Of a DNA stretch of 64,000 nucleotides, positions 6,646 through 16,614 are shown in pieces. Location: the NCBI RefSeq assembly GCF_031455195.1, contig NZ_JAVDSH010000001.1:620001-684000 (forward strand). The letters run 5' to 3'. A program made the translations under genes and the position numbers. The notes beneath the pieces were generated by a model. The model did no database searches. It saw only the letters and a list, made by a program, of their open reading frames with translations, and had not been told where the DNA came from. The number at the start of each line of letters is the position of its first letter. Within the stretch, counting starts at the first letter, position 1. This stretch comes from Arthrobacter nitroguajacolicus_D (lineage in GTDB: Bacteria > Actinomycetota > Actinomycetes > Actinomycetales > Micrococcaceae).

Positions 6646-8925
6646 ATGGCGGAGTCATTAAGTTACGACCTTCACAAGCTAGGGTGGCGCGCGTTTCAGG
6701 ACCTAAGCGCCGTAATCCTACAGACGGTGTTTGGTCAAACGTTCCACACCTTTGCGGACAGCAACGACGGTGGCCGCGATGGTGCCTTCCACACCGGGTG
6801 GACCACCACTCGACCTGACGAAAGTTCGGGAATCCCTGCAAATTTCGCTACCGGCCCGGTAGTTGCCCAATGTAAGTTCAGTGCATCTGGAGCAGGAACG
6901 TTATCCCCGCATGGCCTTAAAGACGAACTCGCGAAAGTACAGCGACTTCAAGAACAGGGCTTGTGCGACGGGTACATACTGATGACAAACCTTCGCGTCA
7001 CTGGCGAGACTGAGGCTTGGCTTATAGATGAATTGCAACAGCGTGGCGTGAGCCAAGTGCTAAGTCTCGACGGCACCTGGATCTGCCAACAGATCAGCAC
7101 TCGTCCGCTTTTACGGCGGTATGTTCCCAGGGTCTACGGGCTGGGTGACCTCAGCCAAATTTTGGATGAGCGAAGGTTAGAGCAGTCGAGCGTACTTCTG
7201 GCAAACCTCGGCGAAGACCTCGCAACCTTCGTCCCGACCGCAGCGTATCGGCAAGCGGCTGATGCGCTGGCAGAGCACGGCTTTACTCTTTTGCTGGGCG
7301 CGCCCGCAGCGGGCAAGTCTACGATTGCAGCGGTGCTCTCGGCTGTAGCACTAGACGAGCAGGGCGCTGGGGTTCGAAGGGTCGACTCTGCTTCGGAGCT
7401 CATCCAGTCTTGGAATCCGCACGAAAAAGGTCAGCTTTTCTGGGTGGATGACGCTTTCGGTGCGATCAGGTACGACCAACAGCTCACCGATCAATGGTCT
7501 CGCAGACTCGATCAGATCATGACAGCCGTAAAAAGCGGTGCCAAAGTCATCCTCACGAGCCGTGACTACATCTACCAGCAGGCGCGTACGCATCTAAAGG
7601 AGTACGCATATCCGCTTCTCCGCGAACAGCGCGTCGTAGTTGACGTTGCGCAACTCTCCAAGGAGGAACGGCGCCAGATTCTCTATAACCATCTCAGAGC
7701 TGGAGATCAACCTGCCAAATTGCTTCGGCAATGGCGACCGCAACTGCCTGCGGTGGCGGCAAGCTCTGCCTTTCAGCCGGAGATTGCTCGACGCCTGGGC
7801 CGTCAAGCATTTACCAAAGAGGTCACAACCAGCAATCAGATCCTCGATTATGTCGAGCGCCCGGTGGACTTCCTGAAGGATGTAATAGCACAACTAGATC
7901 CCGCCGCCCGAGCAGCGTTAGCTTGCGTGTACCTTTCGGGCTACGGACTTCCCATTCCACTCGACCTCTCAGCCCAGCTCACCGAGACAGTTTCCAGGTT
8001 GGGAGCCACGGTTCACGAAGTGATTCCTGCCTTTAGTCACCTCAACCAGAATTTCCTTAGTGCGGTCACCGATGCATCCGGTGCGCAACACTGGCGTTTC
8101 CGCCACCCCACGCTCCGTGAAGGATTCGCCGCCACCATCGCGGATGACCCTAATGCGGTTGAAATACTGGTCAAGGGTCTAACGGACGATGAGCTAGTCG
8201 GGCAGGTCGATTGCGGAGGCTCCCAGGCGGGCACGCTGCTAAGCGTCCCGCCGAGCCTGTATCAAATTGTTGCTGCACGTACAACGATGTCGTTAGCCAT
8301 AGGCAGCGATTGGTACAGCCCGCTCGCGCAGTTCCTGACACGTCGATGCTCAGACGACTTCCTTAGACTCTGGGCGGCGATGCACACGCGAGGATTGCCC
8401 AGCCTCTTGAATTTCACGCACCTTATGGGGTCGTCGTGGCGTCCCGTGCTACTCGCTCGGCTTCGTCTTGCCGAGGCTCTTCCAGAGAATCTACGGAGGA
8501 GCGCGGTTGACTTACTTGAAACCCGAGCAATCGAGGACTTTGATGGCACTTGGCTGGACTCTGACATCGTCGGCCTATTCACAGAGAGCGAAAGAACTAC
8601 GCTCCTGGAAAGCGTCATAAATCAAGTGCTGCCGGACATCGATGACTTCATCTATAGGTCAGCGGACGGATTCGACAGCGATGTTCCGGCGGCGGCGCGG
8701 TACGAACAAGCCGAGAATACAGTGACCGCATATATAAATGCTCTCAGCGAAGATCCAGAGGTCTCTGGCGTCCTTAGGGCGGCCCAGCGCATGATCGCGC
8801 AAAGAGTGGCCGACGCTGAGGAAGACTTCAGCCCGCCCCGCTCCCACTCATTTACTCCCTACGTACACACGGAAACACCGCCCTCGGACCGAGACCAGTT
8901 CGACGACGTACACGTCGGCCACTAG
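6646..8925 (+). CDS. Restriction-endonuclease/nSTAND3-like NTPase fusion, probable anti-phage protein
   Basis: The N-terminus (about 1-150) is a PD-(D/E)XK endonuclease-like fold: an AFQDLSAVILQTVFG helix, then DGGRDG at 41-46 and a QCK triad element at 75-77, the Q-x-K variant seen in Mrr-type nucleases. A P-loop NTPase follows, with Walker A GAPAAGKST at 218-226, an acidic FWVDD strand at 265-269 and a sensor-like ILTSRD at 302-307, as in STAND-class ATPases. The remaining 400 or so residues are helical and presumably recognise the trigger. STAND proteins oligomerise on sensing phage products and unleash an effector, here DNA cleavage. The ATG at 6646 has no clear Shine-Dalgarno sequence. 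It appears as a single-gene unit. Domain classes are recognised by motif; the trigger is unknown. Confidence 0.8.
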   Translation: MAESLSYDLHKLGWRAFQDLSAVILQTVFGQTFHTFADSNDGGRDGAFHTGWTTTRPDESSGIPANFATGPVVAQCKFSASGAGTLSPHGLKDELAKVQRLQEQGLCDGYILMTNLRVTGETEAWLIDELQQRGVSQVLSLDGTWICQQISTRPLLRRYVPRVYGLGDLSQILDERRLEQSSVLLANLGEDLATFVPTAAYRQAADALAEHGFTLLLGAPAAGKSTIAAVLSAVALDEQGAGVRRVDSASELIQSWNPHEKGQLFWVDDAFGAIRYDQQLTDQWSRRLDQIMTAVKSGAKVILTSRDYIYQQARTHLKEYAYPLLREQRVVVDVAQLSKEERRQILYNHLRAGDQPAKLLRQWRPQLPAVAASSAFQPEIARRLGRQAFTKEVTTSNQILDYVERPVDFLKDVIAQLDPAARAALACVYLSGYGLPIPLDLSAQLTETVSRLGATVHEVIPAFSHLNQNFLSAVTDASGAQHWRFRHPTLREGFAATIADDPNAVEILVKGLTDDELVGQVDCGGSQAGTLLSVPPSLYQIVAARTTMSLAIGSDWYSPLAQFLTRRCSDDFLRLWAAMHTRGLPSLLNFTHLMGSSWRPVLLARLRLAEALPENLRRSAVDLLETRAIEDFDGTWLDSDIVGLFTESERTTLLESVINQVLPDIDDFIYRSADGFDSDVPAAARYEQAENTVTAYINALSEDPEVSGVLRAAQRMIAQRVADAEEDFSPPRSHSFTPYVHTETPPSDRDQFDDVHVGH

Positions 8926-9073
8926 ATGACCGTACTTCGCAGAAGCCGACGATTGGCTGCTGCGGCGAAGGATGCAGAGCTTCCCATCACTGGTACCGGC
9001 GCAGTCCGACTATGGGCCCGAATTATTCGCCTGGATCTGGTGGTCGTCACGTGGGCAGGTCCTACTCACGTGA

Positions 9074-9388
9074 CGACATCCCAAAGGACAAGTCCTTCTT
9101 TCGCACTACAGGCATTGGCACTCCGCACTCAATCGCTGTCCACACATTTCAGAAATAGTCGGCGAAAGCGATGATGACTTCACCATGCGGCTCTACCGGG
9201 TTTCTGACGATTTCGAGGCACGTCTGGACATGGTGTCGTTGCATCGAAGCGACCCCTACGGTGAATGGCTGGAAGTTCTGCGCCGAGACCTCGAACGCGG
9301 CTGCGAGGCTATTCTCGATACCCGGAAATATGGCCGCTACGAATCCTGGCAGGCGACGGGCACTGCGTGGAGTCTGCCGATATGGTGA
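9074..9388 (+). pseudogene. Uncharacterised protein fragment
   Basis: An open frame of about 105 codons reads like genuine coding sequence, with charged amphipathic segments such as SDDDFTMRLYRVSDDFEARLD and DPYGEWLEVLRRDLERG. It has no start codon before the ATG at 9185, although the protein-like sequence extends back to 9074. That suggests an internal or C-terminal fragment of a lost gene. The family is not recognised. Confidence 0.35.
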
Positions 9389-9530
9389 GCGCCGTGCGGT
9401 AGCAGTAGGCAAACGACGGCAGTCCACGCGGCCCGTGCTGTTCCGCAGGGTGAGATACATGGCGTCCGCTGGAGACGCGAACGCCCAGCGCAACTGTCAT
9501 CACACGAAGCGGATGGACTCTGTATCCATT

Positions 9531-9791
9531 TCAAGCTGCGTGTGAGGGGGAGTTTGCGCAGCTGCTCGCCGGTGTGGACCGCATTCGGTGTGCTGATGAG
9601 GTCAAGGATCTGGTGCTCGGCGGTCTCCTCGCGGTCGCCGTCCTTAGGCTTTCGGTAGCGCTTGATCTCGACAGCACCGCTGGTTCCGCGATGACCGAGT
9701 GAGCGTCGAACAGCCAACCGTTTAGTGCAGCGATCTGGTCAAACTTGTTGGCGAAGTCCATTAGTTGGCCACCAAACGGGCTGCCCGGCAT
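9531..9791 (-). pseudogene. Frameshifted hypothetical gene
   Basis: The start is strongly supported: AAGGAGG lies four bases before the ATG at 9791. The first 45 or so codons (GQLMDFANKFDQIAALNGW...) are protein-like, then composition collapses to Ser/Arg/Thr. The protein-like reading continues in another frame (AVEIKRYRKPKDGDREETAE) around 9660-9560. A frameshift near 9675 is the simplest explanation. The family is not recognised. Confidence 0.4.
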
Positions 9792-10076
9792 TTATCCTCC
9801 TTCGATTGGATTGAGCGCAGGGATAAAGCTTTTATGCTTCCCAAGAATTGCGCCGGATAATCTCAATCGGAAGGTTTGGTTGTGCTATCACATGCAGTCA
9901 ACTTATAACAGGCGGGCATCTTTCTACAACGCAATTTATTTAACCTAAGGCGCACGCTTAGCCCTGTCAACAGAAAGAGCCCTATCATTTCGCTGCACTA
10001 CATGCGGCACATTTTTTGCATGAAGTGTTGCCGAGTAAGATCGAGGAAAACGTCGGTGATCAAGGAGACGTGCATC

Positions 10077-10967
10077 ATGGCAAAGGACAGAGACGGTGTT
10101 GCAGACGGCATCATCTACGGCAGAAGTCTATCCGTGACGCATCGAGAGTACTCGTCGTACATCGAGAGCATGGAGGTACTCTGGCGGCAAACACCTGAGT
10201 ACAAGCGGCACAAGAAGAAGCAACAGATCCTGTTCGTATGCTTTCTACTCCTTACGATGATTCTGATAGTTGGGTGGATTTTTCTTTCCACCTGGTTCCA
10301 GTACATGAACATATCCCCTGCGTTTCAGATTACGCTGTTGACCACTGTTATATTCGCGGCGAGTGCTATATATGCGGCCCTTGGACCGCTTGAGGGAGCA
10401 GCGCAGAAGCGACAGTTTGTGAATTTACGCAGACTTGGAATAGTCGAGAATATACAATTCGAAGAGCAAGAACTAGCGAAAGACGCCGATGCGGGAAACC
10501 TCGACCTAGCGGATCTTTGGGTAGCGAATCAGCGGCGCATCGACTACTACCACGAGATCGCCATGGACCAGGCGAAGAGCAGCTTCAGAGCCGGTCGGTG
10601 GGCAATGATTGGTGGATTCGTCACCGTCATCCTTCTTGGTGTGGCGGCTGCGCTAGCCGTCAACGGAACGGCTTCCATAGCGGCGGGTGTGATCGGAGTT
10701 GCGGGCGCAGCCATGGGCTCCTACATTGGCGTCACCTTTATGAAGGCTCAGGCTGAAGCGTCCGCGCAGCTTCGCCAGTTTTTCCTCCAGCCCGTTGAGT
10801 TCTCCCGCATGCTCGGTGCTGAACGGCTTTTGTCGACTCTGGAACCCTCAGATCGAACGGCAGCTGTACACCGTGTCATCGAAACTATGATGGTCCCCAC
10901 GACGGCGCCCACCGAGGCTCAGAAAAGCAAGCCGGAGCCACGGGGCAAATCGAATCCGCCGTCTTGA
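10077..10967 (+). CDS. TRADD-N-associated membrane domain protein, conflict-system type
   Basis: This 296-residue protein has two pairs of membrane helices (about 50-71 and 82-103; 173-195 and 198-218). Before the second pair lies DLADLWVANQRRIDYYHEIAMDQAKSSF at 143-170. This D-L-W...R.D.YH.IA..QA..SF signature matches the TRADD-N-associated two-helix membrane domain described in bacterial signalling and conflict systems. The start at 10077 has AAGGAG nine bases upstream, so the longer frame from 10002 is rejected. Such domains are usually joined to sensor or effector modules. Here it stands alone downstream of decayed DNA and near a STAND nuclease. A role in membrane-linked immunity is inferred only from the family. 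Confidence 0.6.
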   Translation: MAKDRDGVADGIIYGRSLSVTHREYSSYIESMEVLWRQTPEYKRHKKKQQILFVCFLLLTMILIVGWIFLSTWFQYMNISPAFQITLLTTVIFAASAIYAALGPLEGAAQKRQFVNLRRLGIVENIQFEEQELAKDADAGNLDLADLWVANQRRIDYYHEIAMDQAKSSFRAGRWAMIGGFVTVILLGVAAALAVNGTASIAAGVIGVAGAAMGSYIGVTFMKAQAEASAQLRQFFLQPVEFSRMLGAERLLSTLEPSDRTAAVHRVIETMMVPTTAPTEAQKSKPEPRGKSNPPS

Positions 10968-11145
10968 CCTCCAAGGCGATCGGATTCAGAACGCTCCCTT
11001 CTTGCCTAGAACCGTGGTCACCCATACCGCGCCATGTCGACGCCATCGTCGTCAGCCTTTACCGGCTCATCCAGTGAGTTGTCGTTCTTATCCAGCTTCC
11101 AGGCGTAATTTTCTTGCTCCCTAACTACGTCGAGGCACGAGGGAG

Positions 11146-11172
11146 GGACTGTCTGATAAACGCTGTGTGGGG
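11146..11172. repeat. Possible IS256-type terminal repeat
   Basis: The sequence starting GGACTGTCTGATAAACGCTG lies just beyond the 3' end of the transposase remnant and resembles IS256-family ends. No matching inverted copy is found at the other side near 12215, consistent with loss of that end. Confidence 0.35.
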
Positions 11173-11186
11173 TTCGGCGCCGTTCA

Positions 11187-12214
11187 CTACTGAGTGGTTC
11201 TTTCGAACGCGCCCGCGAAGGTAATCGCGAACGCTTTTAGCGCAGGCTTCCACCTCATGACCCAGCGTGCCCGACCGCCGCCGGTGGGATCAAGAGCCCT
11301 GGTGACGAGGTACAGGCATTTCACGGCAGCGGTCTCGTTTGGAAAGTGCGTACTGCCCTTCGGTAACGGGCGTTGATCGACTCGATCGCGTTCGTCGTGC
11401 AGAGCACCCGCCGGATCTCCACGTCGTACTCCAAGAAGGGCACGAATTCGGCCCACGAGGCTTCCCAGAGCCGCACGATCGCCGGATAGCACTGACCCCA
11501 TTCGGCGGTGAACTCGGCGAACCGGTCCTTCGCCGCTTGCTCGGACGGGGCTGTGTAGACGGGCTTGAGCGCCTTGACGATGCCTTCGCGGTGCTCGCGG
11601 CCGGCGTAGCGGAAGCTGTTGCGGATCAGGTGCACGATGCACTGCTGCACCACCATCCGGTCCCACGTGGTCGTGGTCGCTTCCGGCAGGCCCTTGAGCC
11701 CATCGCAGCCGGCGATCAACACATCCTCCACGCCCCGGTTCTTCAGCTCGGAGAAGACCTGCAGCCAGAACCTGGCACTTGCACCGCCGTCGCCGGCCCA
11801 GATCCCCAGAATCTCCCGCTCCCCGTTCACGGTCACGCCCATGACGACATAGAACGGGTGTTGCGCACCTGCCCCTCACGGACCTTAACCACGACCGCGT
11901 CAACGAAGAGCACCGGATAGAGCGGCTCCAAAGGCCGGGCCGACCATTCGGCCAACTCCGAGGAGACTTTCTCCGTGATGCCGCTGATGGTGTCTTTGGA
12001 GACCTTGGCCCCGTAGACCTCCTCGAAGTGCGCGGCGATTTCCCAGGTCGTCAGCCCCCGTGCGGACAGTGAGAGGACGATCTGGTCGATCCCATCCCGA
12101 CGCCGTTTCCGTTTGGGCACAATCACCGGCTCTCACGAGCCGTCCCGATCCCGGGGCACCTCAATCTCGACCGGGCCAATCTCGGTCAGCACGGTCTTGG
12201 ACCATCCCCCGTTC
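11187..12214 (-). pseudogene. IS256-family (Mutator) transposase, broken
   Basis: The conserved IS256 blocks are readable in order on the minus strand: VEIEVPRDRDGS, ARGLTTWEIAAHFEEVYG, PLYPVLFVDAVVVKVREGQV, ILGIWAGDGG, LKNRGVEDVLIAGCDGLKG, CIVHLIRN and the TTNAIESINARYRR end. The catalytic DDE regions are therefore present. The frame is broken three times: a TGA near 12136 where relatives read GSFEP, a frameshift near 11850 and another near 11340. Roughly the first 100 residues are missing upstream of about 12214. The element cannot encode a working transposase. Confidence 0.85.
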
Positions 12215-12349
12215 GAAAGTTCGGGTTTTCGATAAGTCAGGCGGCATGCAGGAAGGCGCCGCGCCACCCCGCAAATGCATACACTTGGTTCCGACGGTCA
12301 ACAGCAGAGACGGTGACCGCGATCCGTCTCACCAGCAGAAGATGGCACA

Positions 12350-13030
12350 ATGGCACCGAAGATAGGCCCCGAGACGATACTGGCCGAATGGCTATTCGTC
12401 GAGACAGTCGCCGATATCCGACGGCGGAGCGAGGATCCTGGCGGGCGGAGCCGATACGAGCTGCTTGGGATTGCACCCCTTCTGCGCAAGCTCCTCATTG
12501 ATGCCAGTCCCCTTCTCAACACTGTTCGGGCCGCTCGCCCGGAGGTGCCGACGGAGTTCCGCATCAGACAGTGGACCGTTCCTGACAGGGGCCGCGACGA
12601 CGCAGACCTGCCGTACCTCCTCCGGCTCGGCGGACCAGAGCTGGTTGGCCGACCTGAGGACCCGGCACTCCCCAAACTGAAACACTTCATTGGGGCGACG
12701 GTGGGGTTAGTCCGGGGGCGCCCACTGACCGTCATCGAAGTAGTCAAGTACTACGCCAACGTGGAAGGCGGCGTCCACTTCGGTGTGCCCAAGGAAGATG
12801 CCGACCGCGTTCTGAGCGATATGGCTCCCTTGCTGCTCGGGCATTCGACCGGTCAGATCGAGATCCTCGCCCATCTCGGAACTATCGTTGTTGACGCGCT
12901 GACGCCGCTGTGCAACTCGATCCTCGCCTTGCCCACGATCGACAACCGGATTCACCAAAGCAACGACCGGGGATTCTACGACGGCCACTGGACTGCGGAC
13001 CATTACGAGAAGGTCAGCCAGTTGCGATAG
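12350..13030 (+). CDS. Hypothetical protein upstream of nuclease gene
   Basis: A 226-residue soluble protein with no recognised domain. Readable features are a helical start (ETILAEWLFVETVADIRRR), a LLGIAPLLRKLLID segment and a KYYANVEGGVHFGVPK segment around residues 133-148. Its codon use looks native. It lies 56 bases upstream of the frameshifted PD-(D/E)XK gene on the same strand, so the two may have formed one unit. It begins close to the point where the IS256 remnant was cut, so the original upstream region may be lost. Function unknown. Confidence 0.6.
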   Translation: MAPKIGPETILAEWLFVETVADIRRRSEDPGGRSRYELLGIAPLLRKLLIDASPLLNTVRAARPEVPTEFRIRQWTVPDRGRDDADLPYLLRLGGPELVGRPEDPALPKLKHFIGATVGLVRGRPLTVIEVVKYYANVEGGVHFGVPKEDADRVLSDMAPLLLGHSTGQIEILAHLGTIVVDALTPLCNSILALPTIDNRIHQSNDRGFYDGHWTADHYEKVSQLR

Positions 13031-13086
13031 CCGACACAGCTCACACTGTGGGTCTGGCTGTCGACGACGGCGGGGACAATAGTGGG

Positions 13087-14111
13087 ATGAGCGGATTCGA
13101 CTTCTTTACAAGGACTGTCACCGACGCCCCGAAGGCGCCAGTAAGGGTGTCGTCGCGCTTATTCCGAAATGCGATCGAAGAAGCGTTCATCTACACCTAC
13201 ACGCGCCAGGACCTCGAAATTGTACTCGCCGAAGAGCTCAAGCTGTCGTGGCCCAATACGGATCACCAGCCTAGCGACAACGAGTACACTAAGCGCGATG
13301 TCATCAAGGGGTACACCGAAGGCTGGGATCTACCCCGGCTAGTGGCCTTGGCGCGCCGTATGGTCAGCGATCTCGAGGTGACCGAACTGCGCCTCGCCGC
13401 CCTGACCGCTCTGCTCGCAGAGCACGATCGTGGCGGAGGCGTCGGCACGCCGGCCAAGAACCTTATCTTCGCAGCGAACGGGCCCAAGCCCGAGCTCGTG
13501 CTGCGTGATGCCCTCAACAACGACATCGAGATTGTCCGCAACGGCGAATACTGCCTCGTCTATGACCAGCCAATCCCTGCCGATGGCCTGACCTACAGCG
13601 ATCTCATTCAATGGTGGCGACAGCGACAGGGCCTCACCGACAATGTGTCACAGCGAGATGTCGGCCTGGACCTACACGACCGCCTTCGGACGTCGCTGGG
13701 TGACAACTCGGTCGAGCTTCGCGTCTTCGACGCTTACGCGGCTCGCTACAAGGACAATGGATTCGACATCCCCGCGCTAATCCCCCAGGTGTACCTGCAC
13801 TTTGATCCGGCGACTCAGTTGTCTCGCCGGTCTGCAGGCCAGAGCGGCAGTCCATTGGCGCGGCAGCGGATGGACTCCTCATCTTGTTCTCCAACAGGCA
13901 TCGTGTGGTCCTCGAAGTCGACGGGAAGCAGCATTACGCGAACGGTGATCTGGCGAGCCCAGCTCTCTACAGCGAAATGGTCTCCGAGGACCGACGGCTA
14001 AGGCTCGCCGGGTACGAGGTCTACCGGTTTGGCGGGGCCGAACTGATGAAAGACGACGCAGACAGGATGGTGGCAGAGTTCTTCGACCAGCTCGCCGAAC
14101 GCATGCGCTGA
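13087..14111 (+). pseudogene. Abi/nuclease-like defence gene with C-terminal PD-(D/E)XK domain, frameshifted
   Basis: The first 250 or so codons from the ATG at 13087 give a helical domain (RNAIEEAFIYTYTRQDLEIVL, then GLTYSDLIQWW) like the N-terminal modules of AbiJ-type abortive-infection proteins. After ARQRMD the reading moves to the next frame, LLILFSNRHRVVLEVDGKQHY...EDRRLRLAGYEVYRFGG. This is a Vsr/DUF559-like PD-(D/E)XK endonuclease end with E-x-D-G-K. Adding a single C at about 13875 (GACTCCTC to GACCTCCTC) restores one continuous protein of about 341 residues. The break may be a recent mutation or a base-calling error. If real, the nuclease half is lost. Confidence 0.65.
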
Positions 14112-14784
14112 GGGACGAAAACGGCCAACCAAGACTGCCGGCGGTGAGTTGCGCGGTTTCACGACAACGGCCGAGGAGCTCGGCAAAACCGTCGGAGCGG
14201 CAACCCTGATGACCAGTGACGCATGGCGTCTTTGGGATCTCCGGCGGGCCAACCACCTCTGAGCCCACAGGCCTCCACGCCCCCCAGGCGGGCGTTGATG
14301 TGGTGCTGGACCGTCCAACGCCGGCGTACCTGGCGACCCGCCAACCATGGACTGGCCGGGGAGTCAGACATCCGCCACGTCCAGAGCTGCATGTCTGACT
14401 CCCTCTGGCCGATAACGGCGCATATGTCGGGCCGGAAGCAGCCCCGGCCGCGTCCGCACAGCGATCCCGCCAAGCGATGGCATATGCCGAAGAATTTGAC
14501 CGCTCACGTCATGACGCCCCACCTCAGCCTGCCAATGAATAGCCAAAAGCAACAACGCTGTTTGTCATTCCGATATTTCGATCATTGCTGGACGGCCCTC
14601 CGCGCAACCGGCCGCTGACATGCTATCGCCGATCTGGAAGCTTCGCTCGGCGGGCCTCCGCAACTTGGACCCTTCCGAATTTTCCGGACCTGCCCAGGGC
14701 ATTCCAGCCCCTTACCAGCGCACAGGCCCTATCAGAACGGCCCACAAGACCAAAGACTCAACGCACGCACAAAGGAAAAGGACG
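14112..14784. other. Non-coding gap
   Basis: I see no supported gene, RNA or repeat in these roughly 670 bases; all frames have shadow-like composition. Confidence 0.4.
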
Positions 14785-15804
14785 ATGAATGCGCTCACAA
14801 TCAAGGACCCAGCAGATTTGCTGAGCTTTATCGGGCACACCCTAGGGTTCTGGCCCAAGGAAAGCCTGGTCTGCATCACCTTGGACAAAGGCAAAGTCGG
14901 AGCCACCCTCCGCATCGACCTCCCCCGACACCCCGGAACAGAACTCCCCTACGCCAGGACAGTCAGCAGCTACCTCACGAGCGACACCAGCACGACGAGC
15001 ATCGTGTTCGCCCTCTACACCTCACACCACAGCGAACCCGGCCGGCCCAAACCGCACGCCGCCACCATCGCCGCCCTCACCGGGGTCCTTGCCGAAAACG
15101 GCATCACCATACGCGACGGGATCTTCGTCGGTGACGACACCTACTCCCCCTACGACACCGAACCCGGCCAAGACATCAGCACCACCGAATACAGCCGAGT
15201 CAACGCCGAATTCATCTACCGCGGCAGCACCATAGAACCCACCAACCAAATCATCCTCCCCACACCGACCCACGAAGCTGACCACGCCACCGCCGTCGAA
15301 ATCTGCATGCTTACCATCCGCGCATTGGCACCCCATCAAGCGGCACTACAAGCGAGCCAACTCTGGACGAACATGCTCGACAGCAATGACTTCCCCAGCG
15401 ACGAGGACTGCGCCGCGCTCATCGCGAATTTCCAGTTCCCCCACATCCGCGACCGGCTCATGGCCGACATCCCCGGCATCGACGAACCACCCCAACACAT
15501 CCTCTTCGCCCAAACGGAGACAGCGCCCAAATGGTCACGGATCGAATGGGCCCAACAACTCCTCCTCCACGCCTACACCCGAACCAGCCCGCAACACGCA
15601 GCACCAATCCTCACCACCATCGGCTACATCAACTGGTGGGAAGGCCGAGGCTCCAAAGCACACCAATACATGCAACTCGCCCTCGACACCGACCCCGGAT
15701 ACCGCTTCGCACGACTCACCGACCACATGCTCGGCGCAGGAATCATCGCAGGCTGGAACACGAACAAGACCACCGCCTACAAAGCCCGCCTCGACATGCC
15801 CTAA
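14785..15804 (+). CDS. DUF4192 family protein
   Basis: The 339-residue product shows the DUF4192 pattern at its start: DPADLLSFIGHTLGFWPKESLVCITL, then a strand with RIDLP and a helical tail with the NWWEGRGSKAHQYMQLALD and DPGYRFARLTDHMLG motifs. This family is restricted mainly to actinobacteria, is often found near replication or mobile loci, and has no known biochemical role. AAAGGAAAAGGA precedes the ATG at 14785, which rules out the longer frame from 14620. The C-rich third-codon positions match the local actinobacterial style. It stands alone between decayed modules. Confidence 0.85.
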   Translation: MNALTIKDPADLLSFIGHTLGFWPKESLVCITLDKGKVGATLRIDLPRHPGTELPYARTVSSYLTSDTSTTSIVFALYTSHHSEPGRPKPHAATIAALTGVLAENGITIRDGIFVGDDTYSPYDTEPGQDISTTEYSRVNAEFIYRGSTIEPTNQIILPTPTHEADHATAVEICMLTIRALAPHQAALQASQLWTNMLDSNDFPSDEDCAALIANFQFPHIRDRLMADIPGIDEPPQHILFAQTETAPKWSRIEWAQQLLLHAYTRTSPQHAAPILTTIGYINWWEGRGSKAHQYMQLALDTDPGYRFARLTDHMLGAGIIAGWNTNKTTAYKARLDMP

Positions 15805-15961
15805 GCCAATTCGTCCGAGTCAGAACAGGTTTACCGAACATCCGTTAGCGGCGTTAAAACAACGGGAGTAGAAGTAGCTGCAAAAACTCCCGCTCTTGGC
15901 GAATCAGGCGTTCCCGCAGGTCAAGCGGCCTTGTTGGGCATGGGAGTCCTGAAGCCAGTGA

Positions 15962-16614
15962 TTGCGACTATTTGACCACATCGATGACCTTGTCGACCGC
16001 GAATACGCTGTCGGCAGCAAACGCTGGCTGCCCCTGTTCCGCTACTCACTGGCGTTCAAAGTCTGTTCTGCCTATGGGCTGCGCCGGCGCGAAATGACCA
16101 TGCTCGACCTCGAAAACTTCGGGCCGAACCCGCACGTCAGCGGTTACGGCCAGTTCGGAGCTGTCCAGATTCGGTTCGCCAAAGGAACGGCAGGTTTAGG
16201 GCCCAGGCGACGTACGGTTCTGACCGTGCCGGAGTTCGACTTGGTCGTGGACCAGCTCAAGTCGTGGACGTCCGGTGGGATGCGGCAGCGTTTCCCGACG
16301 GCTGATCGTTCCTCCGCTCTGTGGCCGAGCGAGCGTGGTGCCCGGATGTCCCTTGGTTCTTTCGGGGATGCGTTCGCTGCTGCACGGGATGCCGTCGGAT
16401 TGCCCTAGGAGCTGGGCCTGCACTGCCTCAGGCATTCCTACGTGAGCACCTGATCGAAGCCGGTTACGACGCGACCTTCGTGCAGACGCAGGTTGGCCAC
16501 TCCTACGCCTCCGCCACCGGTCTCTACACATCGGTATCGTCCGACTTCAAACAGAAAACAGTGCAGCAGATGATTGCGCGTCGCATTGCGAACCTGGAGG
16601 ACCTAGATGCCTGA
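15962..16614 (+). pseudogene. Tyrosine recombinase (integrase), broken
   Basis: The catalytic half of a tyrosine recombinase is readable: Arg in YGLRRRE, the LHCLRHSY box (H-x-x-R), VGHSYASAT and the nucleophile region TGLYTSVS. The N-terminal arm- and core-binding domains are missing. A TAG at 16406-16408 interrupts the frame after AVGLP. A one-base deletion follows near 16450 (relatives read YVSHLIEAG; here YVS and LIEAG lie in different frames). The 3' end overlaps the next gene's ATG. It is nonfunctional, but it identifies the island as integrase-derived. Confidence 0.85.

Larger units (their letters stand above)
8926..10076. other. Decayed stretch with gene fragments
   Basis: No intact gene is supported here. 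It holds the two fragments listed separately (9074-9388 and 9531-9791) and an AT-richer segment (about 9880-10030) that probably includes the promoter of the following gene. An 82-codon frame starting directly after the STAND stop has no recognisable features. Confidence 0.45.

Noticed and set aside
8926..9174. Small frame directly after the STAND gene
   Set aside because: It has no ribosome binding site, domain or protein-like composition in its second half; proximity alone is not enough to call a partner gene.
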